DNA of 64,000 nucleotides from Edaphochlamys debaryana (taxonomy: Eukaryota > Chlorophyta > Chlorophyceae > Chlamydomonadales): contig JAEHOE010000007.1 of NCBI GenBank assembly GCA_016858145.1, positions 1,364,001 to 1,428,000 of the forward strand, written 5' to 3'. Numbering within the stretch: the first letter of the stretch is position 1; each line of letters starts with the position of its first letter. Positions 19,801-34,069 of the stretch are shown here, in pieces. Position numbers and translations under genes: made by a program. The notes under the pieces were generated by a model that was given only the letters and a program-made list of their open reading frames with translations, was not told the origin of the DNA and searched no databases.

Positions 19801-22088
19801 GATGGGCCAGTCACCTGCAGGGTAGAGCAAGGGGTAGATCTGATCCCCCCTCTGGGCCCTCCCCTTGCCCCCCCCCCTGCCCCCCCCCCCCAGTTCTTCG
19901 CTGCCTACGTGAAGCTGCTCCAGTCCACCAACTACGTGGTGCGGAGGCAGTCGCTCAAGGTGCGTGCGTGTGCAGGGCCGCCTGTGTGAGCCAGGGAGTT
20001 ATGAGCTTGGCAGGAAGCCAGCTGGAGCGAAGCGATGTGACCCCGTGTTGGCAACGAGTCAAGTGATTCCAGCAATTCCAGCAGCAAAAGCGGGGGACGG
20101 GTGGCAGAGGGGCATTGGGAACGGAAGGTGGGGGTCGACGAGGGCACTGGGGGGCGGCGCAGGGGCAGTCGGGGCGGGTGGTGGCGTCGCGGCGCGGGAC
20201 ACGAGCGGCGGCCGGGAGCGATGGGCAGCAGCAGGCAGGGGCGGCCGCTGCAGCGGAGGCCGCTGCAGCGGAGGCGGACGCACAGCGCGCGCATGCACTG
20301 GAGGCGGAGGCGGCGACGGTGCCCCAGGCGCAAGCGGCAGGCGGTACCGCCGGCGGCCCCGGACACGGCGGGGAGGCGGCGCCCGAGGCGGGTCTCGCCG
20401 CTGTGGCCCGGAGCCGGACCCCGGACCTGGGACCACAAAGCGCGGGGGGTGGGAGCGCCGCCTTTCTCAAGGGCCCCTGACCCCTGGCCCTGGGCAGCTG
20501 GGGCGGGTCCGGGAGCTCCCAGTGGGGAGGCTGGAGCCTCACAGGAATGCGCCGCAGCGGGGTCTCCTGGCTGTGGTGACGGTCTCTCTGGGGCGTCCCT
20601 CGGGAGCCCAATGGAGGAAGGGCCGCCGTCCCGCCGGGCGGCGCCAGGCGGGGGAAGGAAGGCGCTCGCTGCATGCCAGCTCCTGCGAGGGCTGTGTCCC
20701 GCGCGAGGGAGCTCGCTGGCGCCAGGGCCGGCCCCACGCCACAGCCGACTCTCCCCTCCCCGCCGCCCCGCCTCAGCTACTGGGCGAGCACCCACCTGGC
20801 CCCTGGCCTCCTCCTCCCCTGCTCAACCCCCACCCCCTCTCTCCCCCTCCCCCCCAGCTGCTTGGCGAGCTGCTGCTGGACCGCACCAACGTCAAGGTGA
20901 TGCTCAAGTTCGTGAGCGACGTGCAGCACCTCATGACCATGATGGTGCTGCTCAAGGACCCCAGCAGGAGCATCCAGTTCGAGGCCTTCCACGTGTTCAA
21001 GGTGCGGGCGTGTGTGGGTGCCGCTGCTGCTCCGTGCCGCTGCTGCCACACTGCCCTCAGTATGCATACCGGTACCCCCTGTTGGCCCCATCGCCGCCGC
21101 CCCCTTCTTTTGCTTGCGGGGCGCGGGCTGCCGGGAAGGCTCAAGCAGCTGCGACTCGGGCCGAACCTATGGGCGAACCTGAAAGCCACCGCCGCAACAC
21201 CGCCCTCACTTCCAACGCCCCCTGCCCCATCCCTCCCCCCAGGTGTTTGTGGCCAACCCCAACAAGCCGCAGCCCATCGTGGACATCCTGGCCAACAACC
21301 GGGAGAAGCTGCTCAAGTACCTGGAGGACTTCCACACGGAGAAGGGTGGGTGGAGGGGGAGGGGGGGGGGAGGGGAGGTGGCAGGATGAGGCAGACCGGG
21401 GAGGAACACTTCCACACGGAGAAGGGTGGGTCAAAGCAACGTGCAGCTAGCCGGACCGGTGAAGGCTGGGTGGAGGGACACCGGGGGAGGGCTGAAAGGT
21501 GGCAGGAGGAGGGAGACCGGGGATGAGGACTTCCACACGGATAGAGGGGGGAGAAGGGAAGAGGAAGAAGACTGCGCACGGTGAGGGAGGGGTGCGGTGT
21601 AAGGGTACCCGACGTATCCACTCCAGCCCTCTCAGCTCAGCCGTGTCCCTCTCCCTCCATCCCCCCCCCCCGCACCCGCAGAGGAGGACGAGCAGTTCAA
21701 GGAGGAGAAGGCGGTCATCATCAAGACCATCTCCATGCTGGGGGCGCCGCCGCCGCAGCAGGTGGGGGTGGGTGAGGTGTATGTTGAGGCGTTTGGGGGG
21801 CGACGGTGGGTACATAGCGGTAGGTGCATAGCGGTGTGCATAACGTAGCGGTGTCCAAATCGAGCCGCGAGATCCCTGACATGGCTACGCAGTGTGCAAC
21901 AGCCTGCCTTGCCATGGAAGGGAGCTTCGTGCTGGCATCCTGTACGAAAGGAAGAGAGCTTACGATGCTGACGGTGCTTGTGCTTTGCGCTGCTGCTGCA
22001 GGCGCCTGCTCCGCCGCCCGCGGCGCCACCCGCCGCCGCGGCGCCCGCGCCGTCGGACACTGCTCCGGCAGAACCGCGGACGTCGTAG
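16825..22088 (+). CDS. MO25: MO25/CAB39-like scaffold protein, 9 exons, about 372 aa
   Basis: MO25 is an armadillo-like helical scaffold that activates STE20-family and LKB1-type kinases. Exons: 16825-17234, 17324-17398, 18103-18196, 19243-19302, 19894-19959, 20858-21001, 21243-21345, 21682-21761, 22002-22088; all phases agree. The translation starts [19 protein letters not shown] and follows the family almost without gaps: [92 protein letters not shown], and [19 protein letters not shown]. The C-terminus carries an extra Pro/Ala tail of about 30 residues ([19 protein letters not shown]), so the protein is slightly longer than the usual ~340 aa. Intron 3 must begin with GC (AAG|GCACGT) to keep the conserved FSTFK-DLLTRHK join in frame. 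The introns contain a MITE copy and duplicated exon edges. A TGTAA lies at 22616-22620. Confidence 0.97.
18553..18575 (+). repeat. 23-bp motif shared by two MO25 introns (copy 1)
   Basis: CAACGTGCAGCTATCCGGAC and the next three bases match 21437-21459 with one mismatch (T versus G). The two copies lie in introns 3 and 7, about 2.9 kb apart. Confidence 0.6.
19283..19398 (+). repeat. Duplicated exon edge plus donor of MO25 exon 4
   Basis: The last bases of exon 4 and its donor (TGCAGGAGCACTACCAGGAG followed by GTGGGG, from 19283) recur from 19373 as TGCAGGAGCATTACCAGGAG plus GTGGGG, 90 bp downstream inside the intron. One base differs. The copy includes a complete pseudo-donor. Confidence 0.85.
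19558..19673 (-). mobile_element. MITE-like palindromic element, copy 2 (MO25 intron)
   Basis: Reverse-complement copy of the element at 3369-3483, with the same CGGTGCCCCG termini and GCTAACTACTTCAAC arms and only a few substitutions. Its left end as read here is preceded by CCTCACCCC, as is the matching end of copy 1. On the other side, GTGCACGCACTC (reverse complement near 19698-19709) lies at the same distance as in copy 1, so the conserved unit is somewhat longer than the palindrome. Confidence 0.75.
21328..21540 (+). repeat. Triplicated exon edge plus donor of MO25 exon 7
   Basis: The exon 7 end and donor (ACTTCCACACGGAGAAGG followed by GTGGGT, from 21328) recur exactly from 21408. A partial third copy, GAGGACTTCCACACGG, lies at 21525-21540. 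The spacers are also related (each has GGTGGCAGGA and AGACCGGGGA), so this is a tandem repeat of about 80 then 120 bp. Confidence 0.85.
21437..21459 (+). repeat. 23-bp motif shared by two MO25 introns (copy 2)
   Basis: CAACGTGCAGCTAGCCGGAC and the next three bases; partner of 18553-18575. This copy sits between repeat units of the triplicated exon 7 edge. Confidence 0.6.
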
Positions 22089-22928
22089 CCCCGTACGGGG
22101 GCGGGGGAGGGCGTGTGTGGACGTGGAATGGGGATAGGTGTGGGGGGCGATGGGGCGGGGTGATGTGAGGTCGGAGCAGGAGCAGGGGCGAGGGCGTTGA
22201 GGTGGGGGGCATGGCAAGTCCGGCATGTGGGCATGTTGGGCATGCGCGAACGGAGGCAGCGGACGTGCGTAGGCCGCATGCGCACCGCGAGGTGCTATGG
22301 AGTGTTGAGGAGACGCACGTGCTATGATAGTAGCGCGGAGCGAGTCGCGGTTGCTGTGTCGCATGCTCTCGAGCGATGGATGGGCGGCGTTGCCACGGAG
22401 GGCACGCAGCGTCACAGGCAGACTTCTCCTTGTGGATTATAGGTAGCCCAGACTTCAGATTGTGCTTGGCTCTTGACAATGGTGCTGGGGGTGTGAGGTC
22501 GCGGTCTTGGCAAGCGACGGAGGTGGCCGTCTCCGCCGTAGCGGGCGATGGGACTACCGGTAGCGCCCCATGCCGGCCTTGCTCCGCGACACCAAACACA
22601 CACAGCTACTGTTCATGTAAGCTTTTCAGTATTACTGCAACCTGGGTGACGCCCTACAGCTTTCTTTCGGGCGCTTCCTTACGCAGACGAACCCCTGTTG
22701 CCGACCCCGTTGCCAGTTTGCCCATAGCAGACTCACCCACTGACACAAACACAAAAGTAGTCAGAACGGGATATGGCAGGGGCCGTGCGGCACTAGTGCC
22801 GGGCTACCGACCCGAGTGCCATCCGTCGCGTCTCTCGCCATCGGCGGACCTGTTGCACTCGGCAATCGCGTCGAGCGACTTGTGCTGGCTTCGACAGCTT
22901 GAGCGATAAGCTCTTAGGAGCTCAAGTC
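22089..22928. other. Intergenic: MO25 3' UTR and kinase promoter
   Basis: The first ~530 bases are probably the MO25 3' UTR, ending after the TGTAA at 22616-22620. The remaining ~300 bases are closer to balanced base composition and should contain the kinase promoter and 5' UTR. No gene was seen. Confidence 0.55.
22616..22620 (+). terminator. Polyadenylation signal TGTAA for MO25
   Basis: TGTAA in the context TTCATGTAAGCTTTT, about 530 bases after the MO25 stop and about 310 bases before the kinase ATG. Confidence 0.65.
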
Positions 22929-27857
<4,929 letters not shown>

Positions 27858-28860
27858 AAAGGTTGTGCTGTGTGAAGGGGAGGGGCGACGGTGGAAGGAG
27901 TCGAGTGTGGATGGTTGCTGAGCGAGCGCACGTTGGTTGAGAAGGTGCATCCAGCCGATTAGGAAGGGACTGCGCAGCTACCGGTAGTTGATTCATTGCT
28001 CTTGAGGGACTCGGACCTGGGGAGGTTTGCTGCGTAGGGCCAGGACAGAGGGTAAAGGCATGTTTCTGCAGATCCACGAGCGTGTAGAGATCAGAAGCGT
28101 GGTGCAGGCCTGACTCACGCGGGCTGCCGCGTTTGGCTCCGTGGCTTCCCCTAACTAGCCCGGAGGGGTTGTCAGGTGATGATGGCGGCAGATGGAGAGG
28201 CGTGACGTGTTGATGTGTTTTATTCCTGCTGTGACCCTGCATACCTCACGAGCCTGCTTGGCCAACTCTCCCAGAGAGGCTGGCCGGCGCGGCCGTCTGT
28301 TGCTCTCTCTACTGGTATCTACTGGTACTCTCTAACGTGGGTGCGTGCGAGTTGGTCATTGTGGGGCCTGTGATGGGCGGCGCATGCGAGTTTTGAGGTC
28401 TGGCACATTGCCTGCCGCGGGCCTTACCAGGAACCTAGGTGCTTCTGCATCCCCTTTGTTTGCTTCTTCTCTCTTCCCTGCGTCTCTTCTTCTTACTTGA
28501 AGGCTTCTGGAGCTAGCATGTGAGGGATTGCTTGCGGCTTCGCCTGTTGCAGTTTCCGACCGCGCTGCGTGTGCGTGACGGTCGGGTAGAAAGATGCGCG
28601 CTGTTCCAGGGAAGCAGTCCGATTAAACTGCGATACATGTAGACTACTTGTAAGCTTCCAGAGCCTCATGGACGGGAGACGGACTGGGGATCAGCCCGCA
28701 GGGCAGGGCCCACACGGCACCGTGTTGTGGCTCTTCATCGGCGTGGTCTGTACGGCACCCGTGAGCTCGCCCGTGAGGCTGCATGGGCTCGCCGCCCTAA
28801 ACCTGTACCGAAGTCGGACTTCCTTGCATAGTTGCTTGACTACCGAACACACAAATAAGA
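27858..28860. other. Intergenic: kinase 3' UTR and promoter of the 130-aa gene
   Basis: No supported gene. The kinase 3' UTR probably runs to the TGTAA at 28649-28653. About 200 bases remain before the next ATG for promoter and 5' UTR. A short repeat CTACTGGTATCTACTGGTA-like occurs near 28310-28328. Confidence 0.55.
28649..28653 (+). terminator. Polyadenylation signal TGTAA for the kinase gene
   Basis: TGTAA in the context CTTGTAAGCTTCC, about 790 bases after the kinase stop. Like the MO25 signal, it is followed directly by GCTT. Confidence 0.6.
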
Positions 28861-29253
28861 ATGGCAACATCAGACGAGGCCCTTGCCGAGCTTCGCCACA
28901 TCCACGCCGCGCTCGACCGCCAGACGCGCGTCCAGGCGCTGCAGGCGGCCCTTCAGCTGGCGGCCTACGACCGCAAGCGCGGGAGCTGCGGCTACGCAGT
29001 GTTTCCACTGCCGGACAAGCTCGCCCGTGTTGATGTGACCTACCCGCACAACGTCTGCGCCTTCATACAGCGCATCCTGGCCAACGCACTGACGGGCTAC
29101 GCCACCACACTGCCGATTGAGTACTCCGGACGTGACGAATGGCCAGAGCGTCCGAGCCGCATTCCCGAGCTGACCGCGTATCTGCACGGGATCACCGGCA
29201 TCAAGCCCAAGTGCGAGAAGCGCCAGGACGGGCACTACGTGATTAGCATGTAG
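28861..29253 (+). CDS. Uncharacterised 130-aa protein, single exon
   Basis: The frame runs ATG (context AATAAGAATGGC) to TAG with no intron, which is unusual in this window. It begins MATSDEALAELRHIHAALDR, a charged amphipathic helix, followed by another helical stretch (VQALQAALQLAAYDRKRG). A mixed region follows: YAVFPLPDKLARVDVTYPHN, then IQRILANALTGYATTLPIEY. It ends GITGIKPKCEKRQDGHYVIS-M. Composition is ordinary for a soluble globular protein and, unlike the neighbours, lacks Ala/Gly runs. No family is recognised. No signal peptide or membrane segment is visible. It could be a lineage-specific protein or a fragment of a larger gene; codon-like composition and a clean start favour a real gene. 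No TGTAA was seen within 690 bases downstream. Confidence 0.55.
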   Translation: MATSDEALAELRHIHAALDRQTRVQALQAALQLAAYDRKRGSCGYAVFPLPDKLARVDVTYPHNVCAFIQRILANALTGYATTLPIEYSGRDEWPERPSRIPELTAYLHGITGIKPKCEKRQDGHYVISM

Positions 29254-29939
29254 AGGACACGCGGGGGCACGCGGGACGGGGCCGGCTGGTCGGGGGTTTA
29301 AAGCAAAGCGCTATGCAGCGCAGAGCACCGGCTGGTCGGGGGTGCTGAGGGAGGGCTACCTACCGCCTGGGGAGCTGGGGCACAGAGGAGGCTGCAGGCG
29401 GTGCGAGGGCGGGCCCAGCAGGTCAGCATTTAGAGGCCAGCATGGCTGATGGTTGGTGGAGGTGGACACTCAGTAGAGAGGACTTCGGAGGATAGCAATT
29501 CTGACGTGCCCCTGAAGAGGCCCTGGAGCTGTGGAGTGTTACTCATGCCCATCAGTTGATGCCTCCTCCTCAACTCCTTGGTTCCTCAACTCCTTGGTTC
29601 CGGGCTGCATCACCACAATGAATGTCACCCAAGAGTGCCAAGCAATTGTCCAGCGAAACAATTTGACCCGCGTCGCTCTGCGGCCTCAACAGCAAGCCAG
29701 GAACTCAAGCACAGCCATGCCGTGCTCAGCCGTACATCCAGTCAGCAACATGCACACACTGCTTCATGCCATGCTCGGTAGCCCTGCTACTTGTGTATAC
29801 AGAGGCTATGCACCGCACCCCACTGCGGGCTCAAGCAGGCAGGGCGCGAGCTCCCGCCACGTCTCTACCTGCGCCACGCACCCAGCGCCCCTGCCCTCCC
29901 TCACCCACCACGGCCCTCTCCCTCACTACCTTCCCGCCC
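29254..29939. other. Convergent intergenic region between 130-aa gene and MUL1-like gene
   Basis: Probably facing 3' UTRs. A small direct repeat CTCAACTCCTTGGTTC occurs twice in tandem near 29571-29600, and GCTGGTCGGGGGT occurs twice near 29284 and 29330. No gene or canonical poly(A) signal was noticed on either strand. Confidence 0.5.
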
Positions 29940-32900
29940 CTACGGCCTGAACACGCGAATGAACCGGCTGCTGGCCCGGCACATTGGGCACACCTCCCCC
30001 ACCCGCGCCATGCACTCCTCGCACACACACAGGTGCCCACACCGCGTGTACACGAACTCCGCGTCCCGGTCAAAACACACCACACACGTCCCCGGCGCCC
30101 TGAGACCCTCCTCCGCCCCGCCGCCCCCCGCCGCGCCGCCCTCGCCCGCCGCCGCCGCCCCGCCTTCTCTGCCGCTGCCCGCCTCCGCCGCCGCCGCCTG
30201 GCGCTGCCGCCGCGCCGCCTGCGCCTCCGCCAGCAGGCGCTTGACGCGGCGGCGCTCCCGCAGGCGCCACAGCTGCTGCGCCACCTTGCGGGCGGCCAGG
30301 GCGGCGCCAAGCAGGCCGAAGCTCCAGGCGAAGAACTGGGGGGGAGGGGGGTAGGAGGGGCGGAGAAGGGCGGGTGAGGCGGGTTTATAGAGGCAAGGCA
30401 TTGGGCATAATCGGTTGGTTGGATGCAGGGGTGAAGGCTCGCTAGGGCAGAATACCCGATAACACATTTCCTCTCCCCTTCACCCACCCGCAGCGTCCGA
30501 GACGTGTTGTGCAGCGACGCCCGCAGCTGGGGAAGAGTCAGCGTAGTGACCTGGTAAGGCCCGTGCGCCGGCATGCGCAGCGTGTACGGCAGGGCCTGTA
30601 CGGCAGCGCTGGCCGCCTGTTCGATCAGGTCCGCCGCGCCCACCGCCGCCACGCTGGACAGCGCCCCCGCCGCTATCGAGGACGCCCCGGACCCAGATCC
30701 GGATCCGGATCCAGCCGGCCGACCGCTGGTGCTCGCGCCGTCGCCGCTGCCCCGCCGCTCCGCCGCCGCCTTGTCCCGCCCCGTCGACCCCTTGGAGCCG
30801 CCGCCGCCAGCGCCGCCTTTGGATCCGGATCCTGAGCTCGTTGACGGTTGGTCGTTGGACGTCGACGGGCCGTTGGTGATCTGGCCGAGGAGGTGCGTGC
30901 CGACGGCGTCGTGGACGAGCTCGCCAACCACGGTGACGGTTGTGTTGACCGGCAGGAAACGTTCCGTTGACCGCACGCCGTGTTTGACCATGGACTTGCT
31001 GCGGACGCCGAGGAGGAGGCCGAAGGGGTGGAACATGGCTTCAAGTCTGGGGTCACGAGGACAAGGACACACGCGCACGCACACCAAATCACGCTCACAG
31101 ACTCAACGCTCACGCCCCGTACTACCGGTAAATGTCCGCGGTGCCCCTCCCCCCCCTTCCCACGCAACACACACGGTTCGGGTTCTCGTGCTTCTTGTTC
31201 CACACCTAAGGCCGGCCGGCTTCCTTCCGAGCTGACGTTTCCCTGGCTTAACACTGACAGCCCTTCACACACACCGCCCCCCCCCCCCGAGACTCACAGC
31301 GCCCGCGATATGCCCGTGAAGACCTGCGCCATGACGCCCCCCTGCGCGGGGTCGACGGGTCGGAACACCTGCCTCGACTCCATGACCCCGGGCAGCCCCG
31401 CGGCGTTGGCCAGGTTCTCCAGCTTGAGCCAGCCGGTGCGGTCCTCCTGGGGGGGTGGGTATAGGTGTGGGGGGGGCAGGGCTGGGTGTCCCGGGGGGCG
31501 TTGTGTGGGCGGGCGAGGGGTAGAGGGACGTAGGGAGGTCGGGTTGTCAGTTGCCAGTTGCCGGGGTACCCCGGCTGCTCAACGCCTGAACCCGCGGCCC
31601 GGCACAATCCTCGCCTGGGTCCTCCCCGCCAGGCCCTCCCGCCAGGCCCTCCCGCCAGGCCCTCCCAGGAGCCCCGACATCGCCCAGTTCCGGCCCCTCC
31701 CCAGCCCCCCACCCCGCCATCCTGCCCCCCTCCCCCCCCCTTCGCCCCACCAGGTGCGCCTCCCGCGCCTCCTGCTCCCTGCGCGTCTCGAAGCACTCCT
31801 GCGTCACCCGCCCGCTGGGGTGCTCCTTGAAGTACACCTCCTCCTCAACCAGCTGGGGTGGGTGGGGGGTGGGGTGGGGGGCCGGATTAAGGAAGACCAG
31901 CACCCTAGATCAGGGTTACCCTCGATCACAAGCGCTCGAGTGAGCTGCCTGTCAACCAGGGCAATGAGTGGGTGGGTGGGCGGGGCATGGAGCGGGTGGT
32001 TCGCCTAGCCAGGCCTCGCCCCGTGGCCTTGACCCTATTCGCATGAGGTCACCGAGGTCTCTCCTCCTAATACCCCCCCCCCCACCCCCCCATGCCTACC
32101 GCCAGACCTCAGCGCCCCATCGTGTATCCCCTTCCAGCCCACGAGGGGGGCCACAAGCCCTATGCGCTCCTGCACCCTTGAGCCCCCACCACCATGCCTC
32201 CCTCCGCCCACCTACCCCACCCCACCCCACCCCATCCCGCCCACGGCCCCCCCGCCCCGCCCCGCCCCCCGCCCCACCTCCCGCATCACCGCCAGGCCGC
32301 CCCCCAGCTCGCACTTGGACGGCTCCCGGCACGTCACGCGCCCCCGCACCGCCACCAGCATGGGCAGCGAGTCCAGGCGGAGGGCGTCTGCGGGCGGCGG
32401 AACGGGGGGCAGCAGGGGGTTGAAGCGCAGGCGGCGGTGGGAGAAAAAGCAGGCAGACCAGACCGCGGAGACGGTGGCGGTGAGGGACAAGTGCCTCAGC
32501 AGGGGATAGGGGTAGGCGGCAGGGGGCGGAGGTGGGAGAAGACCGCGGACGAGGAGGCCGCGGATGGGAGAGCAGGGGATGCAACGGAGGAGGCAACGGA
32601 ACGGTATACGGCCGGCAACTGATCCGCACGTTTAGAGCCGCCCGCCCTGGGCCGCGTTGGCCCCGCCGCCCCCCCATGCCGCCCCCAACCCCCGCCTAGC
32701 TGCCCCCCAACCCACCCGCGAGGCTCAAATGCCCCGGATGCAGATGTCCGGCGCATACTCTGCCCAGCCCCTCAGATGCAGGCCCCATGTGCATACGGTA
32801 CCCTGCAGCTAGACCCAGCCCCTCAGGCAGCGCCCCCCCCATACGGTACGCAGACGTCCGCGCCCCTCGGTCGCCCCCGCCCCGCCCCTCTCGCCCGCCC

Positions 32901-33799
32901 CTCTGTTGAAGGTTAGGCACACGCTGGTCCGGTCACGATGCTTGCCGTACGTATCCGGTATCCCCGCTTCTTATAGTCAGTGAGTTAGCTGTCCCCTCAC
33001 TCTCAGTTTATACAGTTATGCTTATAGACGCTATCCTTATGTAAGTCCCCACGGTGGAGAAGGCTCCCAACCCGCCCCTTCGGTCCTGACGCTCATCAGC
33101 CATCAACACCCTCCCTACCCCAAGGCCCCACCCGCGAGGCTCTCCAGCGGCATGGCCTGCCCCAGCTCCGCAGCGCGGCCATCGTGCATACGCGCCACCT
33201 GGGTCGGGGGAAGGGGGGTTGCAGCATGGGCGCATGGGGAGGGGTGCTCATGGGGAGGCGTGCAGGGGGTGGAGGCGGGACGTGGGCAGCTGTGGGAGCT
33301 GGCTGGGTCGCAGGGGGGTGGTGCCGAGGCAGGGGGGCGGGAGCGGTAGGAGGGAGGTGCCAAAATATGCCCAGGCGTGATGCTGCGTTGTGATGCGCTG
33401 GGACAAGCCGGGGGAGGCTGCGCGCTGGCTGGGCCCAGGGTGGATGGCGAGGGCACCTCGCGGGCAAGGATGGATACGCTGGACGTGGGGACACGACCCG
33501 CGGCCCTCCGACTGCCCCCGTCCCATCTCAGCGCTGGCTGGCAGGACAGCCGACGACGTCGTTCAGCGTGCAGCTTGGCGCGAGCCCCTTCCCTAAGCTT
33601 CTTGGGGCAGAGCCATCTGCCAGGGCCCTAGCCGTGTCGGGGGCCCGGGACAGGTCCGACACCTCGCCTGCTTCGCCTTGAGCATCCTTGCCTTATACCC
33701 GCCCACCTGAAAGAGCACCGCGCTGACGCCCAGCGAGGCGACTCCTCCGAAGCTGACCCAATGCAGCCACGCCGGTAAGGATATCTGGTTATTCGACAT
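29940..33799 (-). CDS. MUL1/SP1-type membrane RING E3 ubiquitin ligase, 7 exons, about 504 aa
   Basis: Proteins of this family (MUL1 in animals, SP1/SPL in plants) sit in the outer membrane of mitochondria, chloroplasts or peroxisomes and ubiquitinate membrane proteins. Exons (minus): 33668-33799, 33132-33198, 32278-32387, 31751-31852, 31298-31446, 30488-31046, 29940-30335; phases agree. Layout: a hydrophobic segment near residues 10-32 (WVSFGGVASLGVSAVLFQVG); a central region matching the family's BAM/GIDE domain (LPMLVAVRGRVTCREPSKCE, VYFKEHPSGRVTQE, MFHPFGLLLGVRSKSMVKHG, FLPVNTTVTVVGELV); a Ser/Gly-rich insert; a second hydrophobic segment (FFAWSFGLLGAALAA); and a C-terminal C3HC4 RING, CVVC at 457-460, CGH at 472-474, then Cys478, Cys481, Cys489 and Cys492. 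Intron 1 appears to begin with GC (CAG|GCGAGG). The organelle cannot be told from sequence. The start lies 270 bases from the divergent F-box gene. Confidence 0.86.
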
Positions 33800-34069
33800 G
33801 ATTCTGGCGTGTTCAGTTCTATGTTGTAGCGGAGATAGTGGGCAAGGCAAGGTTCGGCAGGCTTGTGGAATCGCGTTCAACGCGCCAACGCCCGGATGGA
33901 GGTTTCCGGCCTCGACCTGGTTGACTCCAGCGCTCCACACGCGTTTGCTGCTCACCCAATACACAACATCACAGCACATGGCCGCGCCTGTCTGCAGCAT
34001 CGAACCCTAACTTGCCATCCCACGCGCTGTCCTTGGCGAACTTGGAGCCCCGAGCTCCCGGCCAGCGAA
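33800..34069. promoter_or_regulatory. Divergent promoter region MUL1-like / F-box-Sel1
   Basis: Only 270 bases separate the two start codons, the shortest shared promoter in the window. No named element could be assigned. Confidence 0.5.

Noticed and set aside
18197..20857. Long plus-strand frames in the large MO25 introns
   Set aside because: Ala/Arg/Gln-rich, lacking conserved blocks; MO25 exons join perfectly without them.
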